Positions 52,790 to 63,814 are shown, counted from the first letter of the stretch. The stretch is 64,000 nt of DNA from Megaustenia siamemsis (GCA_032433765.1 JAVIAB010000025.1:39925067-39989066); one strand, 5' to 3'. Made by a program: numbers and translations. Notes: generated from the sequence alone by a model not told the origin.

Positions 52790-52940
52790 AAATACATGTA
52801 TACACAGACACACATATGCGTGTATACATATATACAGGTACAGACATGCACATACCTATACATATCTACATACACACACATATATATGTACATATATATA
52901 TTACACATACATGCATATATATATATATATATACCAATAC
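52790..52940. repeat. (CATA)/(TA)-rich microsatellite-like tract
   Basis: ACACATATATATGTACATAT-type sequence with a (TA)n run at 52916. Short frames on both strands are by-products. Confidence 0.85.
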
Positions 52941-52997
52941 CCTTACATATGAACACATGCATGCATGTTCAAACCCATACGGGGACAATTATATATG

Positions 52998-53682
52998 TGT
53001 AGAAATGTGCGCATCATCAAGTACCGGCCTACTGACGTAGGTGATCATGTCTCTCCACAACTTTCGATCTCGGCAGCTATTCATCATTTCTGTTGTTGAC
53101 CTTCTACCAAGCCATTCTCTTAAGCTGCCTGTTATTTTTTTCTCTTTGCTTCCCTTTATCTCTTCGTCCCTCAATTGTTCCAGTTGTTACAAAATATTCC
53201 AGTTGTTCTCTTCTCATTACATGGCCAAAAAATTATGATTGTTTGTTCCTAATATTGGAAATTAGCTATCTTTTTGCTTTGGCCTCTCTCAGAACATCTT
53301 CATTACTCTTCTTAGCTGTCCATGGTATTCTCAAAATTCTACTGTAAAACCACATTTCTACAGACTCCAGTGATTTTCTTGTCTGTTGTCCTATTGTCCA
53401 TGATTCACATCCATATGTTAAGACTGGCTCTACGTAACATTTAAGAACTCTTTTCTTGTTTCTGTTGTCAAAAATGGATTGCATAGTATCTTCCTCATTT
53501 TTTGGAAAGCTGCTTTTGCGTGAGCCATTCTGCATCTCACCTCTTTTGTACATCTTCCGTCTGAGATTAACAATGTTCCCAAATATTTAAATTCATTTAC
53601 CTGTTTTAATATTGTTCCACTTGTCTTTATTTTGCACTGAGGTGATGTCTTTTTCTTTGTTGTTACCATTACCTCTGTCTTT
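52998..53682 (-). pseudogene. Non-LTR retrotransposon C-terminal region (LINE-B related), frameshifted
   Basis: Minus strand reads TEVMVTTKKKTSPQCKIKTS, FKYLGTLLISDGRCTKEVRC, then CYVEPVLTYGCESWTIGQQT and SVEMWFYSRILRIPWTAKKS, the order seen after the RT core. The catalytic box is missing: the fragment starts abruptly at a 29-base C run. Confidence 0.82.
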
Positions 53683-53711
53683 CCCCCCCCCCCCCCCCCC
53701 CCCCCCCCCCC
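53683..53711. repeat. Poly-C tract (29 bases)
   Basis: Uninterrupted C run at the upstream end of the LINE fragment. Such runs are prone to length errors in sequencing. Confidence 0.95.
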
Positions 53712-53849
53712 GCATAGGCCCACATAACCAGAAGAGTTCACACCGCGGGTCAGTGTGCAAACACAAAGGAGAAAGAATAGAGCAGTAGAATAACAGGCAC
53801 TCAAAAGGCGGAAACAGTTAGGTGTCCGAGAGTGGGGTGGTAGTATGGT

Positions 53850-53990
53850 GACAGCCTTACATGGTAATTAATATAACAAAAGTCGAAGTTTCGGCCAAGT
53901 AGGCCTTCAGCTGGAACAACAAATGGCAGTACAAATATATATCAGAATATATACACAAATGTAACTATATGGCGATAATATGCAATTTGC
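53850..53990 (-). mobile_element. Dispersed repeat E3, diverged minus-strand copy
   Basis: Reverse complement gives TTCCAGCTGAAGGCCTACTT then GGCCGAAACTTCG. The GGCC/GGCC arms are kept although the loop differs. Confidence 0.65.
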
Positions 53991-54029
53991 AAATAGGAGG
54001 ATCGTCTTGTGATTGTGTGTCATTCCAAT

Positions 54030-54365
54030 GTTCTGCTTATAATACCAGACATGGACACTAGGTGCAAGAACAATAAGAAAACCACTACCGAGATGAAATG
54101 TGTTAGACGAATAACAGGAAACAGCCTGATAGATAAGTTCAGAAATGAGGAACTGAGAAAGTCACTAGGAATAATTCCATATAGACATGAAGAAACAACA
54201 GATAAAATGGTTTGGCCACGTGACAAGGCAGACAGATCAAAACACAACACAACGAGCCTGCAATAAACGTTGTGAGAACACCAGACCCAAGGGCCGACCA
54301 CGAAAAAAGATGGATTGATGGAATATTAGAAGCACTAGGGAACAACAGCAGGAGTGGTCAGTAGA
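54030..54365 (+). pseudogene. Non-LTR retrotransposon fragment (LINE-C1)
   Basis: Reads MKCVRRITGNSLIDKFRNEE and LRKSLGIIPYRHEETTDKMV, then in a shifted frame the NTTQRACNKRCENTRPKGRP region. Same family as 6115-6815 and 59280-59640. Confidence 0.78.
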
Positions 54366-54414
54366 AGAGCAAACTGTTTCTGTACCCTATTACCATATAT
54401 TTGTTACACCGAAT

Positions 54415-55065
54415 GACTCCTTGACTTGCATTCTTGAAACAGCTTTAAGTCTAGGCCTCTGACTCCTTAATTTGCTTTCTTGAAGCAGCTTTAAGTCTCG
54501 ACCTCTGACTCCTTAATTTGCTTCCTTGAAACAACTTTAAGTCTCAGCCTCTGACTCCTTAATTTGCTTTCTTGAAACAGCTTTAAGTCTCAGCCTCTGA
54601 CTCCTTAATTTGCTTTCTTGAAGCAGCTTTAAGTCTCGACCTCTGACTCCTTAATTTGCATTCTTGAAGCAGCTTTAAGTCTCGACCTCTGACTCCTTAA
54701 TTTGCATTCTTGAAGCAGCTTTTAATCTCGACCTCAAACTCCTTAATTTGCATTCTTGAAGCAGCTTTAAGTCTCGACCTCTGACTCCTTAATTTGCATT
54801 CTTGAAGCAGCTTTAAGTCTCGACCTCTGACTCCTTAATTTGCATTCTTGAAGCAGCTTTAAGTCTCGACCTCTGACTCCTTAATTTGCATTCTTGAAGC
54901 AGCTTTAAGTCTCGACCTCTGACTCCTTAATTTGCATTCTTGAAGCAGCTTTAAGTCTCGACCTCTGACTCCTTAATTTGCATTCTTGAAGCAGCTTTAA
55001 GTCTCGACCTCTGACTCCTTAATTTGCATTCTTGAAGCAGCTTTAAGTCTCAGCCTCTTCACTCT
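54415..55065. repeat. 46 bp minisatellite, about 14 copies
   Basis: Unit: CTCCTTAATTTGCATTCTTG, AAGCAGCTTTAAGTCTCGAC, CTCTGA. Left copies have GCTTTCTTGAAAC; the right half is nearly uniform. Confidence 0.95.
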
Positions 55066-55077
55066 TCTTATCCTTCA

Positions 55078-55160
55078 CCCATTAAGTGGGCGTAGATGCG
55101 TTGTGTCGCTAATTAACGACATCACCGCGATATCTGCGCCGCTCGCCACACCCGTCTACG
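55078..55160 (+). mobile_element. Dispersed repeat E1, partial
   Basis: TTAAGTGGGCGTAGATGCGT then TGTGTCGC and GATATCTGCGCCGCTCG resemble the middle of E1. It stops before the GGCCCAACACATCCG core. Confidence 0.5.
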
Positions 55161-55384
55161 TCATTCATGGCTTGATTTGCTTATCACATTTTGCCTGAAC
55201 AGCGGCCATTTTTGGCCTCTCATTTTACATTTAAACTGCCATTGGTTTTTTTTTTAACGTGCGCGAGTGCACACGGACCTTCTGTTTTTGGCCGTTTTTA
55301 GACAAGGCTAGACATCAGACCTCACTACCCAGACACCAGCGGAGGCTAAAGCCACAAAGAAACCACGGATTCGATTTTTCTGAC

Positions 55385-55475
55385 AAATGCCCACCCGCCT
55401 GTTGTGGGAATGGTACTCGGGAACTTCCTGTTCAGAGTCTGACATTTTACCTCTAGACCACCCAGTGCCAAAGTC
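55385..55475 (-). mobile_element. Possible tRNA-like SINE head (minus strand)
   Basis: Reverse complement has GGTGGTCTAGAGGTAAAATG, close to a box A, and AGTTCCCGAGTACC as a poor box B about 40 bases on. Moderate to weak support. Confidence 0.35.
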
Positions 55476-55504
55476 TTGGTCTCAGTGTTCCAATTTCCTG
55501 CTAA

Positions 55505-55848
55505 ATACCACCCAATAAAGATAATCTAAATACCACCAACAAAGATAATCTAAATACCACCAACAAAGATAATCTAAACACCACCCAACAAAGATAATGT
55601 AATACCACCCAACAAAGATAATGTAATACCACCAACAAAGATAATGTAATACTACCAACAAAGATAATCTAAATACCACCCAACAAAGATAATGTAATAC
55701 CACCAACAAAGATAATGTAATACTACCAACAAAGATAATCTAAATACCACCAAACAAAGATAATCTAAATACCACCCAACAAAGATAATCTAAATACCAC
55801 CCAACAAAGATAATCTAAATACCACCAAACAAAGATAATAAAACGTAA
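55505..55848. repeat. ~24 bp minisatellite, about 14 copies
   Basis: Unit: ACCACCCAACAAAGATAATC then TAAAT, with CACCAACAAAG and TAATGTAAT variants. It is followed by ordinary AT-rich sequence with a (GA)n run at 55949. Confidence 0.92.
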
Positions 55849-56179
55849 CATAACCTGCCAGGAGAAATTGAAAGAGCGCCAATCTCGGAGGTAGATCACT
55901 TTTCATATGTGGGCAGTTATCGACTAAAGAGGAGGAGGATGAATAGAGAGAGAGAGAGAGAGAGACGTTAAGCAAAAGAATAAATAAATAAAGAGCAGCT
56001 TCCATCCAGCTTTATAAAACATGGGCAGCAAAACACGTAAAAACAAGCACAAAGATAAATTGATTTAATGCAAACATAAAAACGGTCCCTTTATATGGCT
56101 CCGAGTTGTATTCATGTTGATAATACATCTAAAGAAAAATGGCAAACATTTCTATGCAATTGTTAAATGAAAATTCTTA

Positions 56180-56930
56180 ACATCAGATGGTATGGCAAGA
56201 TTAGAAGTCCAGATATCTGGGAAATAATAAAACAAGGGTTTGTCAGCAACAGAATAGAAGTGGGAAATACAGCTGGATTGGACACAGTAGAAAAATATGT
56301 CTGCATAGCTAGAGGGGCACTGTCGTGAAAGTCGTAAGGAAAGAGGTTAAATGGAGAAGAGTTGTCATGGGAACCCTCAAGAATAGTGGCCTAGACTGGA
56401 GAGAAGTAGAGAAAATGTCCAGGAATAGGGATGGATGAAGATATCTTGTCTGTGGTCTAGACTGGAGAGAAGTAGAGAAAATGTCCAAGAGTATGGATGG
56501 ATGGAGAGACTTTGTCTGTGGTCTAGACTGGAGAGAAGTAGAGAAAATGTCCAAGAGTATGGATGGATGGAGAGACCTTGTCTGTAGCCTAGACTGGAGA
56601 GAAGTAGAGAAAATGTCCAAGAGTATGGATGGATGGAGAGACCTTGTCTGTAGCCTAGACTGGAGAGAAGTAGAGAAAATGTCCAAGAGTATGGATGGAT
56701 GGAGAGGCTTTGTCTGTAGCCTAGACTGGAGAGAAGTAGAGAAAATGTCCAAGAGTATGGATGGATGGAGAGACCTTGTCTGTAGCCTAGACTGCAGAGA
56801 AGTAGAGAAAATGTCCAAGAGTATGGATGGATGGAGAGACCTTGTCTGTAGCCTAGACTGGAGAGAAGTAGAGAAAATGTCCTAGAATAGGGATGGATGG
56901 AGAGACCTTGACCGTGACCCTTGCTTTCAA
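56180..56930 (+). pseudogene. Non-LTR retrotransposon C-terminal fragment with in-frame 21-residue expansion
   Basis: Reads IRWYGKIRSPDIW, a degenerate middle, then the repeated GLDWREVEKMSKSMDGWRDL VC. W.L...R.GWRDLVC is the usual last block of endonuclease-type non-LTR polyproteins. The single-copy ancestor cannot be seen here. Confidence 0.7.
56393..56900. repeat. 63 bp tandem repeat from retroelement C-terminus, about 8 copies
   Basis: Unit: GACTGGAGAGAAGTAGAGAA, AATGTCCAAGAGTATGGATG, GATGGAGAGACCTTGTCTGT, AGC. 63 is 21 codons, so the plus frame stays open. Minor variants at GTAGCC/GTGGTC and ACCTT/GCTTT. Confidence 0.95.
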
Positions 56931-57284
56931 AAGGAATCTAAACCACGACTTTATTGTCATCAGAAAGTGATATTTTAGTTCTACTCAACGCGAAATTCTA
57001 GACTTCCTGCTCTAGCCAATCTTCTGTGAACGACATTCTAGTTGAGAAGTGCTCGCAAAACGAAAGTATAAAGACGGACAAATGTGAGAGTTTCAAGGGA
57101 TGCAATATTCAATGTTTAACCACAAAGGTTTTTTACATGTTAATATACATCTCCTTGTAATCACTTTGAATGTAGACTTGATACAGTATGTGTAGGCTTC
57201 ATGAAAAGACACACATGAGCAAGTGAACAAATGTATCAGTGACAAACAACTATGAAACAACTTTCCAACTATTTGAACTCATTT
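56931..57284. other. Unassigned sequence
   Basis: About 350 AT-rich bases without a recognised feature. Confidence 0.5.
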
Positions 57285-57892
57285 AGCTCTTTGTTTACAG
57301 CTTTCTTTTCACAGCTCTTTGTTTACAGCTATATTTTCATAGCTCCTTGTTCACAGCTCTTTGTTTACAATTCTTTGTTCACAGCTCTTTGTTTACTGCA
57401 TTCTGTTCACAGCTCTTTGAACATGTTTACAGCTCTTTGTTTACAGCTGTTTATTTAAAGTTCTTTGACTATAGCTTTTTATTTACAGCTCTTTGAACAC
57501 AGCTCCCTGTTCATTTGCTCTTTGTTTACATCTTTTTTTTTCTTCACAGCTCCCTGTTCACAGCTCCCTGTTCACAGCTCTTTGTTTACAGCTCCGTGTT
57601 CACAGCTCTCTGTTCACAGCTCTTTGTTTACAGTTGTTTTTTCTTCACAGCTCTTTGTTTACAGCTCCGTGTTCACAGCTCTCTGTTCACAGCTCTTTGT
57701 TTACAGTTGTTTTTTCTTCACAGCTCTTTGTTCACAGCTCCCTGTTCACAGCTCCCTGTTCACAGCTCCGTGTTCACAGCTCTCTGTTCACAGCTCTTTG
57801 TTTACAGTTGTTTTTTCTTCACAGCTCTTTGTTCACAGCTCCGTGTTCACATCTCTTTGTTCACAGCTCCGTGTTCACATCTCTTTGGTGAC
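57285..57892. repeat. ~14-15 bp minisatellite, about 40 copies
   Basis: Unit: TTCACAGCTCTTTG with TTTACAGCTCCGTG and TTCACAGCTCCCTG variants. Longer blocks with TTACAGTTGTTTTTTCTTCA recur every ~65-110 bases. TTYACAG resembles a splice acceptor. Confidence 0.92.
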
Positions 57893-58435
57893 ACTGCTAA
57901 TCTGTGATTTGTCCTCTTTTCTGCTAATAATCACAATCGCCTGTATCTTCACTTGATGTTTCTCCCATTCAGTTATTGTTGTCATTCATTTTGTGAATTT
58001 GTTATTTCATCTTGAAATGAAAACTCACACCAGAACACTTCGTGGCGACTGCTCAGGACAAGCGGCCTTTATTCTCCAGTCCTATATGGTCCCCCTCCTC
58101 ATCCCATGGCAGACTCCAGTAGTGCGATAATGCGACAAAGATAGTTTGTTTTTTTTTTAAACTTTTTTTTCGCGTAATTTCATATCTTAAATTAATTTTT
58201 ATTTCCTCGCAAATGTATATTATATTTCTTTGTTGTTTAGATTTCCTTGGATAAGTATCACAATTATTATTATTTATAATTCCGAACAGGTTCATTATAT
58301 TTCTTATAGTTCAGATTTCAATAAAAAAAAATAGATTGTTGTTGGAATTTCAAATGTCAGTCAGTGGTTCCAAAACTATTAACACCTGCGGTTCCCTTTC
58401 ATTGCTGATTCAACTGGGCCCTCCCTGCAGTTACC
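57893..58435. other. Unassigned AT-rich sequence
   Basis: No recognised gene or array. Poly-A/T runs at 58149 and 58322. Confidence 0.5.
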
Positions 58436-58439
58436 ATCG

Positions 58440-59140
58440 TATAAGTCTGGTAACATAGAATTATGGAAATGTACCAGTCAAATACCTGTGGATAAAGAGA
58501 TACAGCGAAGACGATGGCGCTGGGTAGGACACACACTGCGAAAACTAACTGAAAGTATTAAACAAGTGACCCTTTTCTGGATGTTCCCAAGGTAAAAGAC
58601 AAAAAGGAAGACCAAAATATTATTGGAGAAGACAGATGGAAGCAGAGATGAAGATGATGGGGAAGGCATGGAATGATCTTAAATTAATGGCAAGAAACAG
58701 AATGGCTTGGAAAGTGTTTGTTGAAGACCTATGCTCCACAGGGAGCTGAAAGTGTTTGTTCAAGACCTATGCTCCACAGGGAGCTGAAAGTGTTTGTTCA
58801 AGACCTATGCTCCATAAGGGAGCTGAAAGTGTTTGTTGAAGGCCTATGCTCCATAAGGGAGCTGAAAGTGTTTGTTCAAGACCTATGCTCCACAAGGGAG
58901 TTGAAAGTGTTTGTTCAAGACCTATGCTCCACAGGGAGCTGAAAGTGTTTGTTGAAGACCTATGCTCCACAGGGAGTTGAAAGTGTTTGTTGAAGACCTA
59001 TGCTCCACAGGGAGTTGAAAGTGTTTGTTGAAGACCTATGCTCCACAAGGGAGCTGAAAGTGTTTGTTGAAGACCTATGCTCCACAGGGAGCTGAAAGTG
59101 TTTGTTGAAGACCTATGCTCCACAGGGAGCTGAAAGGTAG
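58440..59140 (+). pseudogene. Non-LTR retrotransposon C-terminal fragment (LINE-C2) with tandem end
   Basis: Near-duplicate of 5760-6063: CAAATACCTGTGGATAAAGA, GCGAAGACGATGGCGCTGGG (RRRWRWVGHTL). In the copy at 5534 the final segment occurs once; here it is amplified. Frames are broken. Confidence 0.82.
58709..59135. repeat. ~38-40 bp tandem repeat of the retroelement 3' coding end, about 11 copies
   Basis: Unit: GTGTTTGTTGAAGACCTATG CTCCACAGGGAGCTGAAA, with CAAG and CATAAGGG length variants. Translates as VFVEDLCSTGS in the first reading. Confidence 0.93.
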
Positions 59141-59279
59141 AACAACAACAGCAAATGAGCTGATTCGGACTTTTGGTAATTAATTGTGAAACCTGACCAA
59201 ACAACATCAAAAGCGTTCTGTCTCAAAACATCAAGACAGAGAGCAAGAGGGAGACAAAGAAAGAAATGGATCTTCTACT

Positions 59280-59640
59280 TCTTCTTCTTTCCTTCCTCAT
59301 CTGCCTTTCAGCGTCGAGGGGAGATATAATTTGCGGTCTTTTACTCTTCTGTTCGTCTCTGCTGCTGTTATGTTTCCTAGTGCTTCTAATATTCCATCAA
59401 TCCATCTTTTTCGTGGTCGACCCTTGGGTCTGGTGTTCTCACAACGTTTGTTGAAGGCTCGTTGTGTTGTGTTTTGATCTTTCTCCCTTGTCACGTGACA
59501 AAACTATTTTATCTGTTGTTTCCTTATATATTCTATGGCGGGAGCTATTCCTAGCTTTTTTCTCAGTTCTTCATTTCTGATCTTATCTCTCAGACTGTTT
59601 CCTGTCATTCGTCTAACACATTTCATCTCTGTAGAGATTA
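59280..59640 (-). pseudogene. Non-LTR retrotransposon 3' end (LINE-C1)
   Basis: Minus strand reads QNTTQRAFNKRCENTRPKGR then PRKRWIDGILEALGNITAAE and KDRKLYLPSTLKGR before the stop. This gives the unexpanded C-terminus of the family expanded at 6270-6745. Confidence 0.82.
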
Positions 59641-60460
59641 TTTTTCATGTTGCTCTTGCATCTAGGGTCTATAGATGGATAAAGGGAACAAAAGAAATAT
59701 GTAGGAACAAAAATATTTCTACCCTAACAGTATCGAGACACGGCTTCAAACAACACTACACCTAAAAGGGATGTCACCAAAAGAACAATCAATGCAGCAT
59801 CTACATATGTCAGATTCTATTATACATGATTTCTATCTCCTTCGACGTTTCAAGGCAGTGAAAGTGGACAGAAACAGAAATAGTTGGCATGCAACGATGC
59901 CCTCGTCGTAGTGGCCTTGCCAGAAAAAGTTGGGAGGCGCCTCTATGGCTTTACAGCTCACAGTTTGAAAACCGCTGTTTTGAAGAATATTATTTCCTCT
60001 ATTATTTAATTGATTTTGGAAAGTAATTATTTGTGATGTTTTTTTTTTCAAATATATTTCATTGGAATTCAAATGTTTACGATGCACTTTAGTAAAACGA
60101 ATTCACAACTGTAGATAGAAAGAAAAAAAGCAAATAATTCTGTCACATTTTCCCATTAACGTTCTGACTGACAAGAAATGGACGTTTCAATCAATATGCC
60201 TTCCTCAAGAGAGGCACACATGAAAAATAGACACATGAAAAGTAAATTGTGACAATTATACTAAAATAAGTTTTTTTTTTTTAAACTGACGTCATAAAGT
60301 GATGCTGAAAGCTGAAAAATTAAATACACAAGAAATAATTCTTCTTCCTCTCCTTGATATTGTCACAGAGAATTGCGTTTTAATTGTTCTGGTATTGGCG
60401 CTGTCTGGAGGTTGCACTTATGTCATGCAAGTTTTTATCTTGTTTTATTTTGTTTCTCTC
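59641..60460. other. Unassigned sequence with an E3-like motif
   Basis: 60183-60220 in reverse reads CTTGAGGAAGGCATATTGAT TGAAACGTCC, a diverged relative of the E3 motif. Otherwise nothing recognised; a poly-T run lies at 60271. Confidence 0.4.
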
Positions 60461-60464
60461 GTAG

Positions 60465-60695
60465 TCGATGGGTGGAACTGTTGTTGCGTGGAGTTGTTGT
60501 TGGCTAGTGGATATGTGCAGTTGTTGTCGTTGCGTGGAGTTGTTGTTGGCTAGTGGATAGGTGCAGTTGTTGTCGTTGCGTGGAGTTGTTGTTGGCTTAG
60601 TGGATGGGTGGAGTTGTCGTTGGCTTAGTGGATGGGTGGAGTTGTCGTTGGCTTAGTGGATGGGTGGAGTTGTCATTGGTTGGAGTTGTTGTTGG
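60465..60695. repeat. ~27-60 bp GTT-rich minisatellite
   Basis: Units built from GTGGAGTTGTTGTTGGCTAG then TGGATGGGTGGAGTTGTCGT. About six irregular copies. Confidence 0.85.
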
Positions 60696-60834
60696 ACATA
60701 GTTTTATTCTATCGAAGCCTGAGGTAAGTCTTATCTTGGTGGTTGTATGTCAATTTCTTCTCTGTAAGTTTGCATGTTGGAGACAGTCTCAAATATATAA
60801 CGTGCACACGAGATACGGTAAATAACTGAAAATT

Positions 60835-61985
60835 CAACCACACAGTGTGATGACTCTTCAAGCTAGGAACTATCCAATGTGAGTGACTCTTCAAGCTAGG
60901 AACTACACAATGTGAGTGACTCTTCAGGCTGGGAACTACACAATGTGAGTGACTCTTCAAGTTAGGAAACTACACAATGTGAATGACTCTTCAAGCTGGG
61001 AACTACACAATGTGAGTGACTCTTCAAGCTGGGAACTACACAATGTGAGTGACTGTTCAAGCTGGGAACTACACAATGTGAGTGACTGTTCAAGCTAGGA
61101 ACTACACAATGTGAGTGACTCTTCAAGCTGGGAACTACACAATGTGAGTGACTCTTCAAGCTGGGAACTACACGATGCAAGTGACTCTTCAAGCTAGGAA
61201 CTACACAATGCGAGTGACTCTTCAACTAGAAACTTCACAATATGAGTGACTCTTCAAGCTGGGAACTACACAATGCGAGGGACTCTTCAAGTCAGAACTA
61301 CACAATGTGAGTGACTTTTCAAGCTGGGAACTACACAATGTGAGTGACTCTTCAAGCTGGGAACTACACAATGCGAGTGACTCTTCAAGCTAGGAACTAC
61401 ACAATGCGAGTGACTCTTCAAGCTGGGAACTACACAATGTGAGTGACTCTTCAAGCCCGGAACTACACAATGTGAGTGACTCTTCAAGCTAGGAACTACA
61501 CAATGTGAGTGACTCTTCAAGCTAGGAACTACACAGTGTTAGTGACTCTTCAAGCTGGGAACTACACAATACGAGTGACTCTTTCAGTCAGAACTATACA
61601 ATATGAGTGACTCTTCAAGCTAGGAACTACATAATGCGAGTGACTCTTCAAGCTGGGGACTACATAATGCGAGTGACTCTTCAAGCTGGTAACTACACAT
61701 TGCGATTGACTCTTCAAACCACGACTACACAATGTTAGTGACTCTTCAAACCACGACTACACAATGTGAGTGACTCTTCAAGCCACGACTACACAATGTG
61801 AGTAACTCTTCAAGCCACGACTACACAATGTGAGTGACTCTTCAAACCACGACTACACAATGTGAGTGACTCTTCAAGCCACGACTACACAATGTGAGTG
61901 ACTCTTCAAGCCAGAACTACACAATGTGAGTGACTCTTCAAGCCAGAACTACACAATGTGAGTGACTCTTCAAGCCACAACTGCA
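60835..61985. repeat. 33 bp minisatellite, about 34 copies
   Basis: Unit: CTACACAATGTGAGTGACTC then TTCAAGCTGGGAA. GTGAGTGAC repeats a donor-like GTGAGT in most units (A-A-T|GTGAGT). From 61715 the unit changes to AAGCCACGACTACACAATG. 33 is 11 codons; minus frames (SHSHCVVPSLK repeats) are by-products. Confidence 0.95.
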
Positions 61986-62064
61986 CAAATGATAACATCA
62001 AAACATCATCAGCGCCATATACAGGAAATGTTAGCTCTACCGCTGATCGCCATCTGACCCTGTC

Positions 62065-62650
62065 TCTTATCTTGATGATACAAGGTATCACAGGTTATCC
62101 TATATCTTATCTTGATGATACAAGATATCGCAGGTTATCTTATATCTTATCTTGATGACACAAGCTATCGCAGGTTATCTATATCTTATCTTGATGATAC
62201 AAGCTATCACAGATTATCCTATATCTTATCTTGATGATACAAGATATCACAGGTTATCCTATATCTTATCTTGATGATACAAGCTATCACAGATTATCCT
62301 ATATCTTATCTTGATGATACGAGATATCGCAGGTTATCTTATATCTTATCTTGATGACACAAGCTATCGCAGGTTATCTATATCTTATCTTGATGATACA
62401 AGCTATCACAGATTATCCTATATCTTATCTTGATGATACAAGATATCACAGGTTATCCTATATCTTATCTTGATGATACAAGCTATCACAGATTATCCTA
62501 TATCTTATCTTGATGATACAAGATATCGCAGGTTATCCTATATCTTATCTTGATGATACAAGCTATCGCAGTTTATCCTATATCTTATCTTCATGATACA
62601 CGCTATCGCAGGTTCTCCTGTCTCTTATCGTCATGATACAATCTATCATA
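62065..62650. repeat. 40 bp minisatellite, about 14 copies
   Basis: Unit: ATCGCAGGTTATCCTATATC then TTATCTTGATGATACAAGCT. Blocks of about four units recur (62140-62290 and 62320-62470). Confidence 0.93.
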
Positions 62651-62807
62651 TGTTCTCTTGTCCGTCTCATGATGATATCAAATCGCTTACGTGACCACAC
62701 ATACGTCCCCACCTCTCCTAGAACGCCAAGAAGCTAAAGCGCCGAAACACTTGCTCGATGGGTGTTCCTTCTGATGATCAGATTTCCTCTTGATGTGAAA
62801 CTCTGTA

Positions 62808-62846
62808 TGGTTGGTTGGTTGGTTGGTTGGTTGGTTGGTTGGTTGC
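62808..62846. repeat. (GGTT)n microsatellite adjoining E1
   Basis: About nine GGTT repeats directly before the E1 sequence GCGTTCGCCCGATGAC. It may be the tail of E1 read in reverse. Confidence 0.9.
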
Positions 62847-63200
62847 GTTCGCCCGATGACTAAAGTATTCTAGAGTATCGTGGTAGACTACAATATTCCT
62901 CTTCATCATCCGCCCTTACAAGGACGTAGTGGACGTGTCTGCGTTGTGTTGTGGTTTGCAGTATAACTGTTATATATGCGCCTTTCGGCCCAACACATCC
63001 GACTTCAGCACGACATTTTTTAGTACCGGGTTGTCTTCCTTCTTCGATCCCAGCACGCTTGGCCAGACTAGACAGGTTAGTCTGTTACTGGAGGCACCGC
63101 GGAGAGGTGGAGCAGGGTCTGGATGGTTTTGGTTCACCGATCCTGGCGCAAGCCATCAGCTGTGGGTCGCTGACAACTTCCAGCTCTGCTGCTGGTAGGC
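62846..63200 (+). mobile_element. Dispersed repeat E1, longest copy
   Basis: Ordered blocks: GCGTTCGCCCGATGACTAAA, ATCCGCCCTTACAAGGACG, GCGTTGTGTTGTGGTTTGCA, CCTTTCGGCCCAACACATCC, CAGCACGCTTGGCCAGACTA, GGTCTGGATGGTTTTGGTTC. Same order in 3329-3655. No coding capacity convincing; class unknown, probably SINE-like or MITE-like. Confidence 0.8.
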
Positions 63201-63762
63201 GCGCCTTCGCCTCCGAAACCCTGTATAAGTCTCCTATTACTTGCGTCTTTCCCGCCAATTTGACCTTGCATTTACCCTTCCAACGTCACTTTCAGTAGGT
63301 CATGTGCCTCTTTATGTGTCCAATAAAAACGGCGGAAATGCCAAATACTTCAAATGAAATCTAATTAATAAGAAATACAACACAAGAGCGCTAACCGTAA
63401 TCTTCTCGTGTCTGCGAACAGCAGAAATCATTATTAACTAGAAATTTGACAAATTCTCCGACTAGCAGACAGGTATAATTTGATATTTGTAATTATTGTT
63501 TCAATGATTAAAGACGAAATAGACTTTGTTGTTGCAAGTAATAGTGTTGAACAGAAATATATATATATTCTCTTACTTAGAGCTATGCTCACGCCGTTAG
63601 AATGATGCGATCAAAAGCTTTTTCGCGTCTGTTTTTTGCTACTTTCATTATACGGCGTTGTCTAATTTCAAATGAGAGCTCATCTGTCGAATATTACCTC
63701 CCGTCATTTCACAGATTGAATTATCTCCCCTTGGCGCTAGAACGACACTGTGAAACAATACC

Positions 63763-63763
<1 letters not shown>
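63201..63763. other. Unassigned sequence
   Basis: No recognised gene, array or element. A short (TA)n run is at 63558. Confidence 0.5.

Positions 63764-63814
<51 letters not shown>

Noticed and set aside
53683..53711. Poly-C run as a sequencing gap or vector scar
   Set aside because: It directly adjoins a LINE fragment and flanks look genomic. Length may be inaccurate, but there is no sign of vector or N padding.
62722..62776. Possible DDX1 terminal exon after CTCCTAG (reads ERQEAKAPKHLLDGCSF then stop)
   Set aside because: The phase fits exon G, but the sequence does not resemble the conserved DDX1 C-terminus (YKGHVDILAP and LGYLPNQLF are absent). Kept only as a remote alternative end.
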